Below the pieces are notes generated by a model. The model had not been told where the DNA came from. It worked only from the letters and a program-made list of their open reading frames with translations, and made no database searches. From Streptacidiphilus rugosus AM-16 (GTDB lineage: Bacteria; Actinomycetota; Actinomycetes; Streptomycetales; Streptomycetaceae), in the NCBI RefSeq assembly GCF_000744655.1, contig NZ_JQMJ01000004.1:1364001-1428000 (forward strand): a stretch of DNA of 64,000 nt, given 5' to 3'. The position numbers and the translations under genes were made by a program. Numbering within the stretch: the stretch's first letter is position 1; each line of letters begins with the position of its first letter. Below are positions 24,963-33,808 of the stretch, in pieces.

Positions 24963-27842
24963 CTACCGGTCGGAACCGGCCGTCTGCTGGAGGGCGCGCG
25001 CCAGCGCCGTGCGGGAGCGGACGCCGAGCTTGCGGTAGACGCGGGAGAGCGTGCCCTCGACCGTCTTGACGCTGACGAAGAGCGCCGCCGCCGCCTCGCG
25101 GTTCGTCGCACCGTCCGCGACCAGGCGGGCGAGGCGTTGTTCGCCGGCCGTCAGTTCCACCGCGCCGCGGCCCGGCGCGCGCTCACCCGGCGTCAGCCGG
25201 TCGAGCTCGGTGCGGGCGCGGGTCAGCAGGGGGAACGCGCCGTGCCGCAGGCACAGCCGCTCGGCCTCGGTCAGCGCGTCCCGGGCCGCGGCGCGATGGC
25301 GGGCGCGACGTTCGACCGCGCCCCAGGCGATCAGCGCGCGGGCCAGCTCCAGCGGCAGGGGCAGCGCCCGCAGGCTCTCCACCGTCGCGCGCAGGAGCGT
25401 CACCGCCCCCGCCGAGTCGCCCCGCGCCGCCAGGGCGACCGCGCGGGACCTGCCGACCGCGGCCGCCGCACCCGCGCCCCAGGCCGGCTCACGCCAGCCC
25501 GCGACGGTCGCCCCGGCCTCCGTCAGTACGGCCTCGGCCTCGTCGTGCTCGCCGAGCAGCGCCGTCGCCTCGGCGAGGTCGGCGAGTCTGCGGACGGCGT
25601 CCGGATCGGCGAGTTCCATCCGGGCGGCCAGCGTTCTGGCACGCTGGAGCGCCTCGACGGCGTGCGCCGTCCGCTCCGCCCCACCCGCGTGCAGCAGCGA
25701 CTCGCCGAGCACGCCGAGCGCCCGCACCTCGAACAGCCGGTCGCCGTCGGCCGCCGAGCCGCGCACCGCGGCGCGGGCGGCCGCGACCGCGCCTTCCGGT
25801 GTGCCTCCCGCGCAGGCGGCCAGCGCCGTCGCGTACGCCCCCAGCGGCGAGTCCAGCCCGGTTGCCCCGAGCAGCCGGACGCAGCGCGCCGCGTGCTCCT
25901 CGGCCCGGCGGCAGTCCCCGGCGCGCACCTGCACCCGCGTCAGCGCGACCAGGGTGGCGACCTGCTCCTCCACCCCGGCACCGGCCGCCTGCGCCAGCGA
26001 GGACAGCAGCCGGGAGGCCTGCCCGACCCGGTCGGCGTCGAGTGCGGCCAGCGCCCGACGACGCAGCAGACTCGCCCCCGCTTCGGCCCCGACCGTCGAC
26101 GCGGCTCCGCCGACGGCCTCGTGCTCCAGCCGGAGCGCGCGGCGCAGGGCCGGGTCGGCCTGGCGCGGTCGCCCGCGCAGCGCCAGCACCGTCGCGAGCA
26201 CGCCCAACGCCTGCGCGCCGAGCGCCGGCTCACCGGCCCGGTCCGCGAGACCGGCGGCACGGGCCGCCGCCCGCGCCGCCGGACCGGTCCGCCCGCCGAG
26301 CAACTCCCTGACGGCGGACCAGCGGTAGAGGGCCGCCAGCAGTGCGGGGCGGCCCTCGGCCTCAGCGAGCCCGGCGGCGATCAGCGGGCCGGTCTCCTCC
26401 AGGGCCTGGCCTGCGGTGTCGAGCAGCAGCAACCGGGCCCTGACCCGCTGACGTGGATCGTCGGAACAGGTCAGCACGGACTGCGCCGCGGTACGCGCCC
26501 AGTCGTGCCTGGCCGCCGCGACGGCGTGGGCGGCGGCGTCGAGCCGACGCCGGTCGCGGTGCTCGGGGCGGTCCGGCGGGGTACGCGCGGCGGCGAGGCG
26601 GGCGAGCTCGTGGGCGGTGGCGGCGTCGCCGCGACGCCTGGCCGTCGCCGCCGCCGCGTCCAGCGCCGCGGCCACCTGCTCGTCGGCGCAGGGCCTGGCC
26701 AGGGCCAGATGCCGGGCGCGGTCCACCGGATCGCCGACGGCCCGCGCCAGCGCGGCGTGGGCGCCGACCCTTTCCGTCAGACCGGCCCCCTGGCGGAGCG
26801 CGGCGGCCAGCAGCGGTGACCGCAGTCGCGCCACGCCGTCGGGCCCGAGGGCGACCAGTCGCGCGCGCTCGGCGGCGGCCAGGGCGAGGACCGGATCGTC
26901 GACCCCCGAGGCGCCGAGCACGGTCAGGGCGGGCTGGTCCGTCGAGCCCAGCGCCAGCAGCAACAGGGCCTGCGCCGTGTCCTCCGGGAGCGCGCGGACC
27001 GACGCGAGCTCCCGGTCGAGCAGCCGCGGCGGCAGCGCGATCTCCGGCTCGTCGAGGGCCGTCGGCTCGGGCTGCGGCGCGAGCGCCGCCGCCTCGGCCA
27101 GTTCGAGGGCGGTCGCCGGATTGCCGTCGGCCAGCCGCAGGACGGAGCGGAGAGCGGCCTGCGGGAGGGGCCACCGACGGTGCTGCCGCAGGAGGTCGAC
27201 GAGTTCGTCGTCGGCGAGCGACGGCACCGCGAAGCGGCGGATCTGCCGGGGCAGCACCCGACCGGGCGGGGCCGAGGGCGTCGCGCCCCCGGTCCGCACG
27301 GCGACGAGGAAGGTCACCGCGAGGGTGGGCGCCCGGCGGGCGACATGGGCGAGGGCGCCGGCGCTGGCCCGGTCCAGGTGCTGGGCGTCGTCGAGCACGA
27401 GCAGCAGCGGACGGTCCGCGGCGAGGTCGCCCAGCAGCGCCGTCAGGGCCGTGGCGACGGCGAAGTCGCCCGCCGTGCTCCCCGGCGTGGGCGCGCCGCG
27501 CAGCAGGGCGGCGGTGAGCGCCTGCCGCTGCGGCGGCGGAAGCGCGGCGAGGAGGCTGTCGGGCAACGGGCGGAGCAGGTCGACCAGCCCCGCGTACGCG
27601 GTGCCGAGTTCGGCGGCGGTCGGCCCGCAGCGCAGCACGCGCGCTCCCTGACCGGCGGCGACGGTGGCGAGCGCGTCGAGGAGCGTGGTGCGACCGATGC
27701 CCTCGGGCCCCGTCAGCAGCGCGCCCTGCCCCGGATGCAGGGTGCTCGCGACGAGGCGGACCAGAGCCTCGCGCAGCACCGGCTGCCCGGCCGTGGGCGG
27801 CGGGGTCGCCGAGGGGTGGTGGGCCACGCGGGCTCCGTTCAT
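24963..27842 (-). CDS. LAL-type regulator: AAA/STAND ATPase with TPR-like region and LuxR helix-turn-helix
   Basis: A 959-residue regulator of the LAL/MalT group. N-terminal ATPase: the P-loop is GPEGIGRTT (about residue 44-52), with Arg in place of the usual Lys, and Walker B is PLLLVLDDAQHLD (about 146-158). The middle is Ala/Arg/Leu-rich helical repeats. At the C-terminus is a LuxR domain (LTAGEQRLARLVADGATNRE, VSVKTVEGTLSRVYRKLGV). Such proteins activate secondary-metabolism or catabolic operons after ligand and ATP binding. The Lys-to-Arg change may weaken nucleotide binding. It is transcribed away from the pxp operon, whose control it might exert, but nothing in the sequence proves that. 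Confidence 0.9.
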   Translation of the reverse strand: MNGARVAHHPSATPPPTAGQPVLREALVRLVASTLHPGQGALLTGPEGIGRTTLLDALATVAAGQGARVLRCGPTAAELGTAYAGLVDLLRPLPDSLLAALPPPQRQALTAALLRGAPTPGSTAGDFAVATALTALLGDLAADRPLLLVLDDAQHLDRASAGALAHVARRAPTLAVTFLVAVRTGGATPSAPPGRVLPRQIRRFAVPSLADDELVDLLRQHRRWPLPQAALRSVLRLADGNPATALELAEAAALAPQPEPTALDEPEIALPPRLLDRELASVRALPEDTAQALLLLALGSTDQPALTVLGASGVDDPVLALAAAERARLVALGPDGVARLRSPLLAAALRQGAGLTERVGAHAALARAVGDPVDRARHLALARPCADEQVAAALDAAAATARRRGDAATAHELARLAAARTPPDRPEHRDRRRLDAAAHAVAAARHDWARTAAQSVLTCSDDPRQRVRARLLLLDTAGQALEETGPLIAAGLAEAEGRPALLAALYRWSAVRELLGGRTGPAARAAARAAGLADRAGEPALGAQALGVLATVLALRGRPRQADPALRRALRLEHEAVGGAASTVGAEAGASLLRRRALAALDADRVGQASRLLSSLAQAAGAGVEEQVATLVALTRVQVRAGDCRRAEEHAARCVRLLGATGLDSPLGAYATALAACAGGTPEGAVAAARAAVRGSAADGDRLFEVRALGVLGESLLHAGGAERTAHAVEALQRARTLAARMELADPDAVRRLADLAEATALLGEHDEAEAVLTEAGATVAGWREPAWGAGAAAAVGRSRAVALAARGDSAGAVTLLRATVESLRALPLPLELARALIAWGAVERRARHRAAARDALTEAERLCLRHGAFPLLTRARTELDRLTPGERAPGRGAVELTAGEQRLARLVADGATNREAAAALFVSVKTVEGTLSRVYRKLGVRSRTALARALQQTAGSDR

Positions 27843-28006
27843 CCGCCGTCATGTTTCTGACACATCAGGGATCTTGTCGCGTCCCGATCACTGCCCGGTT
27901 CTCGGCGGACCATTCACCCCGGGGCATGTGAGGCCGCTGTGAGCCTGTCTCGTCGGCGCCGCGCGCGGCGCATACGATCGGCCCTGCAGCTGGACTGGAG
28001 GTGCAG

Positions 28007-28768
28007 ATGGATCTCAACGCCGACCTCGGCGAGGGCTTCGGCCGCTGGACGCTCACGGACGACGACGCACTGCTCGCCGTGGTGACCAGCGCCAACGTGG
28101 CCTGCGGCTTCCACGCGGGCGATCCGACGACGATGCGACGCGTCTGCGCGGGGGCCGCGGACGGCGGTGTGCGGATCGGCGCACAGGTCTCCTACCGCGA
28201 CCTGGCCGGATTCGGCCGCCGGGCGATGGACGTGCCGCGCGGCGAGCTGGCGGACGAACTCCTCTATCAGATGGGCGCCTTGGAGGTCTTCGCGCGGGCC
28301 GCCGGTGCCGGCGTCGCCTATGTGAAGCCGCACGGCGCGCTCTACAACCGGGTGGTCCGGGACGAGCAGCAGGCGGGCGCGGTGGTGGACGCGGTCACCG
28401 GGTTCGCCCGCGCCTACGGGCGCGAACTCCCGGTGCTCGGACTGCCGGGGTCCGCGCTGCTGCGCGCCGCTTCGGCCGCCGGGCTGCGCACCGTCGCGGA
28501 GGCCTTCGCGGACCGCGCCTACACGCCCGCGGGAACCCTGGTCCCGCGTGGCGAGCCGGGCGCGGTCCTGCACGACCCCGAAGCGGTGCTGGCCCAGGCG
28601 CTCGCCATCGCGGTGGACGGCGAAGTCCTGGCGGCGGACGGCACGAAGGTGTCGGTGGCCGCTGATTCACTGTGCCTGCACGGGGACACCCCGGGCGCGG
28701 CGGCGCTCGGGGTGCGCGTGCGCGCTGCCCTGGCGGCGGCCGGCGTGACGCTGGAGCCGTTCGCTTGA
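28007..28768 (+). CDS. pxpA: 5-oxoprolinase subunit A (LamB/YcsF family)
   Basis: Part of the ATP-dependent PxpABC enzyme that opens 5-oxoproline to glutamate. It has 253 residues, the normal length. The start MDLNADLGEGFGRW, the metal/ligand motif NVACGFHAGDP, the HGALYN segment and FADRAYTPAGTLVPR are all family hallmarks. The ATG at 28007 is preferred over an in-frame GTG six bases upstream because the GGAGG sequence then lies 5 bases away and the protein starts like its homologues. A possible -10 box TACGAT is at 27973. First gene of the pxpABC operon. Confidence 0.94.
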   Translation: MDLNADLGEGFGRWTLTDDDALLAVVTSANVACGFHAGDPTTMRRVCAGAADGGVRIGAQVSYRDLAGFGRRAMDVPRGELADELLYQMGALEVFARAAGAGVAYVKPHGALYNRVVRDEQQAGAVVDAVTGFARAYGRELPVLGLPGSALLRAASAAGLRTVAEAFADRAYTPAGTLVPRGEPGAVLHDPEAVLAQALAIAVDGEVLAADGTKVSVAADSLCLHGDTPGAAALGVRVRAALAAAGVTLEPFA

Positions 28769-28806
28769 GCGGCGGCGAGGGGACCGGCGGCGGTCGGCGG
28801 GCCGGG

Positions 28807-29433
28807 GTGAGCGTCCTTCCGATGGGGGCCCGTGCGCTGCTCGCCGAGGTCGGTTCGGACGAGGAGGTCGCCGCGCTGCTGGCGGATCTGGTGCGGCGTC
28901 AGCGGGCGGGTGAGCTGGCCGCCGGTCTCGACCTGGTCCCGGCGGCACGGACGGTGCTGGTCGACGGGCTCGTGGACGCGCGGGAGTTGGCGGCCCTGAG
29001 CGGCTGGCTGGAGGGCTGGACGCCGCACCGGGCGCCGGTGGACGAGGGTCGGCTGGTGGAGGTGGAGACGGTCTACGACGGGGAGGACCTGGCGGAGGTG
29101 GCGGCGCTCTGGGGCATGTCCGCGGCCGAGGCGGCGCGGTGCCACGCGGCGTGCACGTTCCGGGTCGCCTTCTGCGGCTTCGCGCCCGGCTTCGCCTATC
29201 TGACCGGCCTGCCGGAGTCGTTGGCCGTGCCCCGGCGGGCGACGCCGCGCACCCGGGTGCCGGCCGGCTCCGTCGCGCTGGGCGGCGCGTACACGGGCGT
29301 CTACCCCGGTCCCTCCCCCGGCGGCTGGCAGCTGATCGGCCGGACCTCGCTCCCGTTGTGGCAGCCCGACCGTGAGCCGCCCGCGCTGCTGGCGCCGGGC
29401 ACCAGGGTCCGCTTCGTGGCGGTGCCGGCATGA
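28807..29433 (+). CDS. pxpB: 5-oxoprolinase subunit B (KipI/AHS1 family)
   Basis: About 208 residues. The family motifs FCGFAPGFAYLTGLP, PRRATPRTRVPAGSVALGG, YTGVYPGPSPGGWQLIGRT and RVRFVAV are clear (allophanate hydrolase subunit 1 fold, KipI-like). The start is uncertain: GTG 28807 gives the usual VxVLPMGARALL opening, while TTG 28765 would overlap the pxpA stop (TTGA) and add 14 Gly-rich residues. GTG 28807 is used. It overlaps pxpC by 4 bases, so the operon is translationally coupled. Confidence 0.9.
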   Translation: MSVLPMGARALLAEVGSDEEVAALLADLVRRQRAGELAAGLDLVPAARTVLVDGLVDARELAALSGWLEGWTPHRAPVDEGRLVEVETVYDGEDLAEVAALWGMSAAEAARCHAACTFRVAFCGFAPGFAYLTGLPESLAVPRRATPRTRVPAGSVALGGAYTGVYPGPSPGGWQLIGRTSLPLWQPDREPPALLAPGTRVRFVAVPA

Positions 29434-30392
29434 GCGGGGACCCGGGGACGAGCGGGGGCGGCATGAGCGCGGGCGCGGACGGGAGGGGCGGCGCGGCCGT
29501 GGCGGCGGGCCGGAGCTTCGTGGTCGTGCGGCCTGGGCCGCTGGCCACCCTTCAGGACGGCGGGCGTCGCGGCGTGGCGGCGCTCGGCGTGCCACGGGCC
29601 GGTGCCCTGGACGGGCCCGCATACCGGTGGGCGAACGCCCTGGTCGGGAACGGCTCGACGGGAGGTTCCGGAGCCGCTGTGGTGGAGGCGACGCTCGGCG
29701 GGCTGGCGCTGCGGGCCGCTGGCGGGGACGCCTGGGTCGCGGTGACCGGCGCGCCCGCGCCGGTGCGGGTCGGCGGCCGTCCCGCGGCGTGGGGCGCGGC
29801 GGTGCGGGTGCGGGAGGGGGACCTGGTCGAGGTCGGCGCGGTGACCGCCGGGCTGCGCTGCTACCTGGCCGTCGACGGCGGCTTCGACGTGCCGCCCGTG
29901 CTGGGCAGCCGCTCGGCCGACCTGCTCTCCGGACTGGGCCCGGCGCCCCTCGCGGCCGGCACGGCGCTGCCGCTGGGCACGTCCACGCCGGACGCCGGCC
30001 CGCTGCACACGGACTGGCTGCCGCTGCCGGCCCCGCCGGGCGAACTGCTGCTCGGGCTCGCGCCCGGCCCGCGCAGGGACTGGTTCACGGCGGACGCGCT
30101 GAACGCGCTGGCCCGGGCCCGCTACACGGTCTCCCCGGCCAGCAACCGGGTCGGACTGCGGCTGACGGACGGGCCGGCGCTCGCGCGCCGCGCGGGTCTG
30201 GGCGAACTGCCCAGCGAGGGCATGGTGCTCGGCTCGGTGCAGGTGCCGCCGGACGGACTGCCGGTGGTCTTCCTCGCCGACCATCCGACCACGGGCGGCT
30301 ATCCGGTCGTGGGCGTGGTGCCGGAGCCCGATCTGGCGGCTGCGGCGCAGGCCGCGCCGGGAACGCCGGTCCGGTTCGTGCCGGTCCGGTGA
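29430..30392 (+). CDS. pxpC: 5-oxoprolinase subunit C (KipA/AHS2 family)
   Basis: A 320-residue biotin-independent carboxamide-type subunit that acts with PxpA and PxpB on 5-oxoproline. Typical motifs: GPLATLQDGGRRGVAALGVPRAGALDGPAYRWANALVGN, CYLAVDGGFDVPPVLGSRSADLLSGLG, SPASNRVGLRLTDG and EGMVLGSVQVPPDGLPVVFLADHPTTGGYPVVG. The ATG overlaps the pxpB stop (ATGA at 29430). The first ~25 residues are Gly-rich and not conserved; an internal ATG at 29463 is an alternative start. Last gene of the operon. Confidence 0.93.
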   Translation: MSGDPGTSGGGMSAGADGRGGAAVAAGRSFVVVRPGPLATLQDGGRRGVAALGVPRAGALDGPAYRWANALVGNGSTGGSGAAVVEATLGGLALRAAGGDAWVAVTGAPAPVRVGGRPAAWGAAVRVREGDLVEVGAVTAGLRCYLAVDGGFDVPPVLGSRSADLLSGLGPAPLAAGTALPLGTSTPDAGPLHTDWLPLPAPPGELLLGLAPGPRRDWFTADALNALARARYTVSPASNRVGLRLTDGPALARRAGLGELPSEGMVLGSVQVPPDGLPVVFLADHPTTGGYPVVGVVPEPDLAAAAQAAPGTPVRFVPVR

Positions 30393-30585
30393 CGCCGGGG
30401 GCGCGCGACTCGGCGGTGCGCGCTCACTCGTTCGTAGGTTCGAGCGCGTTGGACAGGACAGCGAACGCACGATCGGTCCAGACTGCTGAGTGAAGCCGGA
30501 ATTCCGCTGGAGGCGCTCCGCGCGTCACTCCCCGAATCCCGCGCTCCCCGAAATCCTGCCTCGAATCCGCACGGAGGTGTCGGAC

Positions 30586-31680
30586 ATGACCGAGACGCTG
30601 CTCGCCGTCGGCACGGCCAAGGGTCTCTTCCTCGGCCGCAGCAAGGACCGTCGCTCCTGGTCCTGGACGGGGCCGCACTTCCTCATGCAGGGGGTCTACT
30701 CCGTGGCGGTCGACCGCCGCGGCACCGCCCCCCGCCTGCTGGTCGGCGCGGATTCGAGTCACTGGGGTCCCTCGGTCTTCACCTCGGACGATCTGGGCGC
30801 CACCTGGCAGGAGCCCGCGGCCCCGGCCGTCAAGTTCCCCGAGGGCACGGACGCGTCGCTGACCAGGGTCTGGCAGTTGAAGCCCGCCGGGCCCGACGAG
30901 CCGGGTGTCGTCTACGCGGGCACGGAGCCCGCCGCGCTCTTCCGTTCGGAGGACGGCGGGGTCTCCTTCACCCTCAACGAGAGCCTGTGGCGGCATCCGC
31001 AGCGCGAGCAGTGGCAGGCCGGTTTCGGCGGCCAGGGGCTGCACACCATCGTGCTGGATCCCCGCGACCCTCGGGCGATCACCATCGCCGTCTCCACCGG
31101 CGGCGTCTACCGCTCGCTGGACGGCGGCGCGAGCTGGGAGCCGTCGAACACCGGCATCGAGGCCCGCTTCCTGCCCGAGCCGGACAACTACCCCGAGTTC
31201 GGCCAGTGCGTGCACAAGGTGTCCCAGGACGCGGTCGACCCGTCCCGCCTGTACCTGCAGAACCACGGCGGCGTCTACCGCAGCGACGACGCCGGCGCGG
31301 TCTGGAAGCGCATCGACTCCGGCCTGCCGGCCGACTTCGGCTTCCCCGTCGCGGCCCATCCGCACCGCGCCGACACGGCCTACGTCTTCCCGCTCACCGC
31401 CGACTACGAGCGGATCGCCCCCGAGCACCGCTGCCGGGTCTACCGCACCGAGGACGCGGGCGAGACCTGGCAGCCGCTGGAGAAGGGCCTCCCCGCCGGC
31501 GAGCACTTCGGCGTGGTCCTGCGCGACGCCCTGGCCACGGACGACGGCGATCCGGCCGGCATCTACTTCGGCAACAAGAACGGCGAGGTCTACGGCAGCG
31601 CCGACGAGGGCGAGTCGTGGACGCTGCTGAGCGAGCACCTGCCGTCCGTGCTCTGCGTCCGGGCGGTCACGCTGGACTGA
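30586..31680 (+). CDS. BNR/sortilin-like repeat beta-propeller protein
   Basis: A 364-residue protein made of Asp-box/BNR-type repeats: SDDLGATW, SEDGGVSF, SLDGGASWEP, SDDAGAVWKR, TEDAGETWQP and SADEGESWTL. It has the look of WD40/YVTN or sortilin-type propellers related to exo-sialidases and photosystem-stability factors, but no sialidase catalytic residues are obvious and there is no signal peptide. The ATG has GGAGG 8 bases upstream; the frame extends 32 codons further upstream without protein character. Its 3' end overlaps the convergent SGNH hydrolase gene by 91 bases. Function unknown. Confidence 0.8.
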   Translation: MTETLLAVGTAKGLFLGRSKDRRSWSWTGPHFLMQGVYSVAVDRRGTAPRLLVGADSSHWGPSVFTSDDLGATWQEPAAPAVKFPEGTDASLTRVWQLKPAGPDEPGVVYAGTEPAALFRSEDGGVSFTLNESLWRHPQREQWQAGFGGQGLHTIVLDPRDPRAITIAVSTGGVYRSLDGGASWEPSNTGIEARFLPEPDNYPEFGQCVHKVSQDAVDPSRLYLQNHGGVYRSDDAGAVWKRIDSGLPADFGFPVAAHPHRADTAYVFPLTADYERIAPEHRCRVYRTEDAGETWQPLEKGLPAGEHFGVVLRDALATDDGDPAGIYFGNKNGEVYGSADEGESWTLLSEHLPSVLCVRAVTLD

Positions 31681-32513
31681 AGCGCCAAGGGGCCCGGCAG
31701 CGCACGCAGGGCTGCGGCGGTCTGCTCGGCGGCCTCGTGGTCGAGCTGGGCCGACCGGTTCTCCCGGCGTTCCGTCGCGGCGAGACGGAGCAGGTCGGGC
31801 AGCAGGTCGGTGCAGCGGTCGAAGACCCAGCGGGTGCCCTTGGTCGCCATCCACAGCACCTGCGCGGCGCGGCTGGGAGCGACGCCGTCCGGACGCTGGT
31901 CAGGGGCCGGTCCGAGGGCGACGCCGCGGCGCGCGAGTTCGCCGTGGAAGGCACGGGCCAGGGCGCGGTGGCCCCGTTCGCTCGGGTGCAGCCGGTCCAC
32001 ACTCCACATCGCCGGATCGTGGACCCAGTCGTCCGTGGCGGCGTGCACATGGACGGCGTCGTAGCGGTCGGAGAGCGCGTGCACGACGGTGTTGACGCAG
32101 GCCATCCGCCGCCCCAGCGGGCGGGCCAGGGCGTCGGGCAGGCCCAGCATCCGGCCCGGGTCGGGCAGGCACGCCGTGAGCAGCACCGAACCGTCCTCGA
32201 CCAGACTGCCGAAGGTCGTGTCGAGGTGGCGGGCCACGGCGTGGATGTCGTAGCCCGCGCGGAGCGTGTCGTTGACGCCCACCAGGACGGCGGCCAGGTG
32301 CGGTCTTCTGGCGCGCGCCAGCGGCAGTTGGCGCAGCAGCACGTCGGCGGTGCGGGCACCGCTGCTGGCGTGGTTGACGAAGGCGACGGCCCCGGGGTCG
32401 GCCGCGCAGCCGCCCGCGAGCAGCGCGGCCCAACCGCGCCAGCCGCCGTCGAAGGGATCGCCCAGGCCCTCGGTCAGGGAGTCGCCGAGCGCGGAGATAC
32501 GGAGCTGGGTCAT
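31590..32513 (-). CDS. SGNH/GDSL-type hydrolase
   Basis: A 307-residue cytoplasmic esterase-fold protein. Block I is ALGDSLTEG (catalytic Ser about 12), block III GVNDT (Asn), and block V VDRLHPSERGHR with the Asp/His pair. Homologues hydrolyse acyl esters of lipids or sugars. It is translationally coupled to the upstream glycosyltransferase (ATGA overlap at 32510-32513), forming a three-gene operon that may make and edit a mannosylated lipid or polysaccharide. The C-terminal ~30 residues run into the convergent BNR gene; they are Ser/Thr-rich and may be dispensable. Confidence 0.88.
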   Translation of the reverse strand: MTQLRISALGDSLTEGLGDPFDGGWRGWAALLAGGCAADPGAVAFVNHASSGARTADVLLRQLPLARARRPHLAAVLVGVNDTLRAGYDIHAVARHLDTTFGSLVEDGSVLLTACLPDPGRMLGLPDALARPLGRRMACVNTVVHALSDRYDAVHVHAATDDWVHDPAMWSVDRLHPSERGHRALARAFHGELARRGVALGPAPDQRPDGVAPSRAAQVLWMATKGTRWVFDRCTDLLPDLLRLAATERRENRSAQLDHEAAEQTAAALRALPGPLALQSSVTARTQSTDGRCSLSSVHDSPSSALP

Positions 32514-33793
32514 CGCGGAGCTCCTTGCTGAGGCGGCATGGCGAGCGGATCGGGGACGAGCACGCGCGGACGGCCGGACCGTGGCCGCGGCGCCGCGCCG
32601 GGTTCGTCGACGGGCCGCGGGGCCTCGGCACGGTTCTCCTGCCGGGTCGCTCCGACCGTCGCCGGAACGGGGCCCATGTCGTGCGCGGCGAGGAAGGCGG
32701 CGACCGCAGCGTCCCAGCCGAACTGTTCGGCGCGGGCCCGGGCCGTCGCGCGGCGCAGCGGCTCGGGCCGGGCCAGGAGGCGCAGGACGGCGTTCCCGAA
32801 CGCCGCGCCGGAGTCCGCCGCGGCCAGGCCCGCGTCGCCGAGGACGGCGGGCAGCGCGGAGGAGGCGCTGGCCACCACGGGAGTGCCGCAGGCCAGTGCC
32901 TCCAGGGCGGCCAGGCCGAAGGTCTCCACCGGCCCGGGAGCCAGGGCGACGTCGGCGGTGGCGAGCAGGGCCGACAGCCGTTCCGGCGAGGAGACGTGCC
33001 CGAGCAGCCGGGCCGGCAGGCCTTCCCTGCCGATCCTGGCCTCCAGCCGCGACCTGAGCGGTCCCTCGCCGGCGACGACCAGGCGGGCGGGCACACCCCG
33101 CAGGAGCAGCTCGGCGAGCGCGTCGAGGGCCCGCTCAGGTCGCTTCTCCGGCGAGAGCCGGGAGCAGAGCACCAGCAGCAGCTCCCCTGGCCGGGCCAGC
33201 TCGCCCCGGAGCGCCTCGTCGTGGCAGTGCGGGTGACGCAGTCTCAGGTCTACCCCGAGCGGCGCGAGGCGCAGGTCACCCCCGGCGACGCCGAGCCTGT
33301 GGAACTCGGCCGCCGCCCAGTCGGTCGTGCAGATGATCCGGGAGAAGGCCCGCGCGCTGCGGGTGTTCAGTGCGTCGGCCGCGCGCCGCGCCACCGGCTC
33401 GGGCAGGCCCCAGACCCGGAGCACGCCGTCCAGGCTCTCGTGCGAGACCATCGCGGCCGGCACGCCGTGGTCGCGCGCCCAACCGCCGGTCCAGCGCAGG
33501 GTCGTCCGGTCGGAGACCTCGAGCCGGTCCGGGCGCAGCCGCTCCAGCGTCGCGGCGACCAGCCGCCGGTCGCGCAGCACCCGGTAGCCGCCGGTGCCGG
33601 GAACCACCGGACCGGGCAGGGTGATCACGCGTCCCTGCTCGGTCTCCTCGTCGGCCGCCGCGGGCCCGGGGACGACGAGCACGGGCCGGTGCCCGGCCGC
33701 GAGGTAGCCCGCCCCGAGCCGCCGCAGCGCGGTGCGCAGCCCGCCGGAGGTGGGGGTGACGAAGTTCGCGAGTCGCACGATGCGAAGTGCCAT
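32510..33793 (-). CDS. GT4-family glycosyltransferase (mannosyltransferase-like)
   Basis: A 427-residue GT-B fold transferase. The N-terminal acceptor domain starts RIVRLANFVTPTSGGLRTALRRLG. The C-terminal nucleotide-sugar domain has LVLCSRLSPEKRPERALDALAELL, VVAGEGPLRSRLE and the EX7E motif as GPVETFGLAALEALACGTPVV. It resembles GDP-mannose-dependent PimB/MgtA-type enzymes. It is the second gene of an operon of two glycosyltransferases and an SGNH hydrolase, 15 bases after the first. The last ~40 residues are Pro/Arg-rich and variable. Donor and acceptor are inferred only. Confidence 0.88.
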   Translation of the reverse strand: MALRIVRLANFVTPTSGGLRTALRRLGAGYLAAGHRPVLVVPGPAAADEETEQGRVITLPGPVVPGTGGYRVLRDRRLVAATLERLRPDRLEVSDRTTLRWTGGWARDHGVPAAMVSHESLDGVLRVWGLPEPVARRAADALNTRSARAFSRIICTTDWAAAEFHRLGVAGGDLRLAPLGVDLRLRHPHCHDEALRGELARPGELLLVLCSRLSPEKRPERALDALAELLLRGVPARLVVAGEGPLRSRLEARIGREGLPARLLGHVSSPERLSALLATADVALAPGPVETFGLAALEALACGTPVVASASSALPAVLGDAGLAAADSGAAFGNAVLRLLARPEPLRRATARARAEQFGWDAAVAAFLAAHDMGPVPATVGATRQENRAEAPRPVDEPGAAPRPRSGRPRVLVPDPLAMPPQQGAPR

Positions 33794-33808
33794 GACCGCC
33801 CTCCGCCT

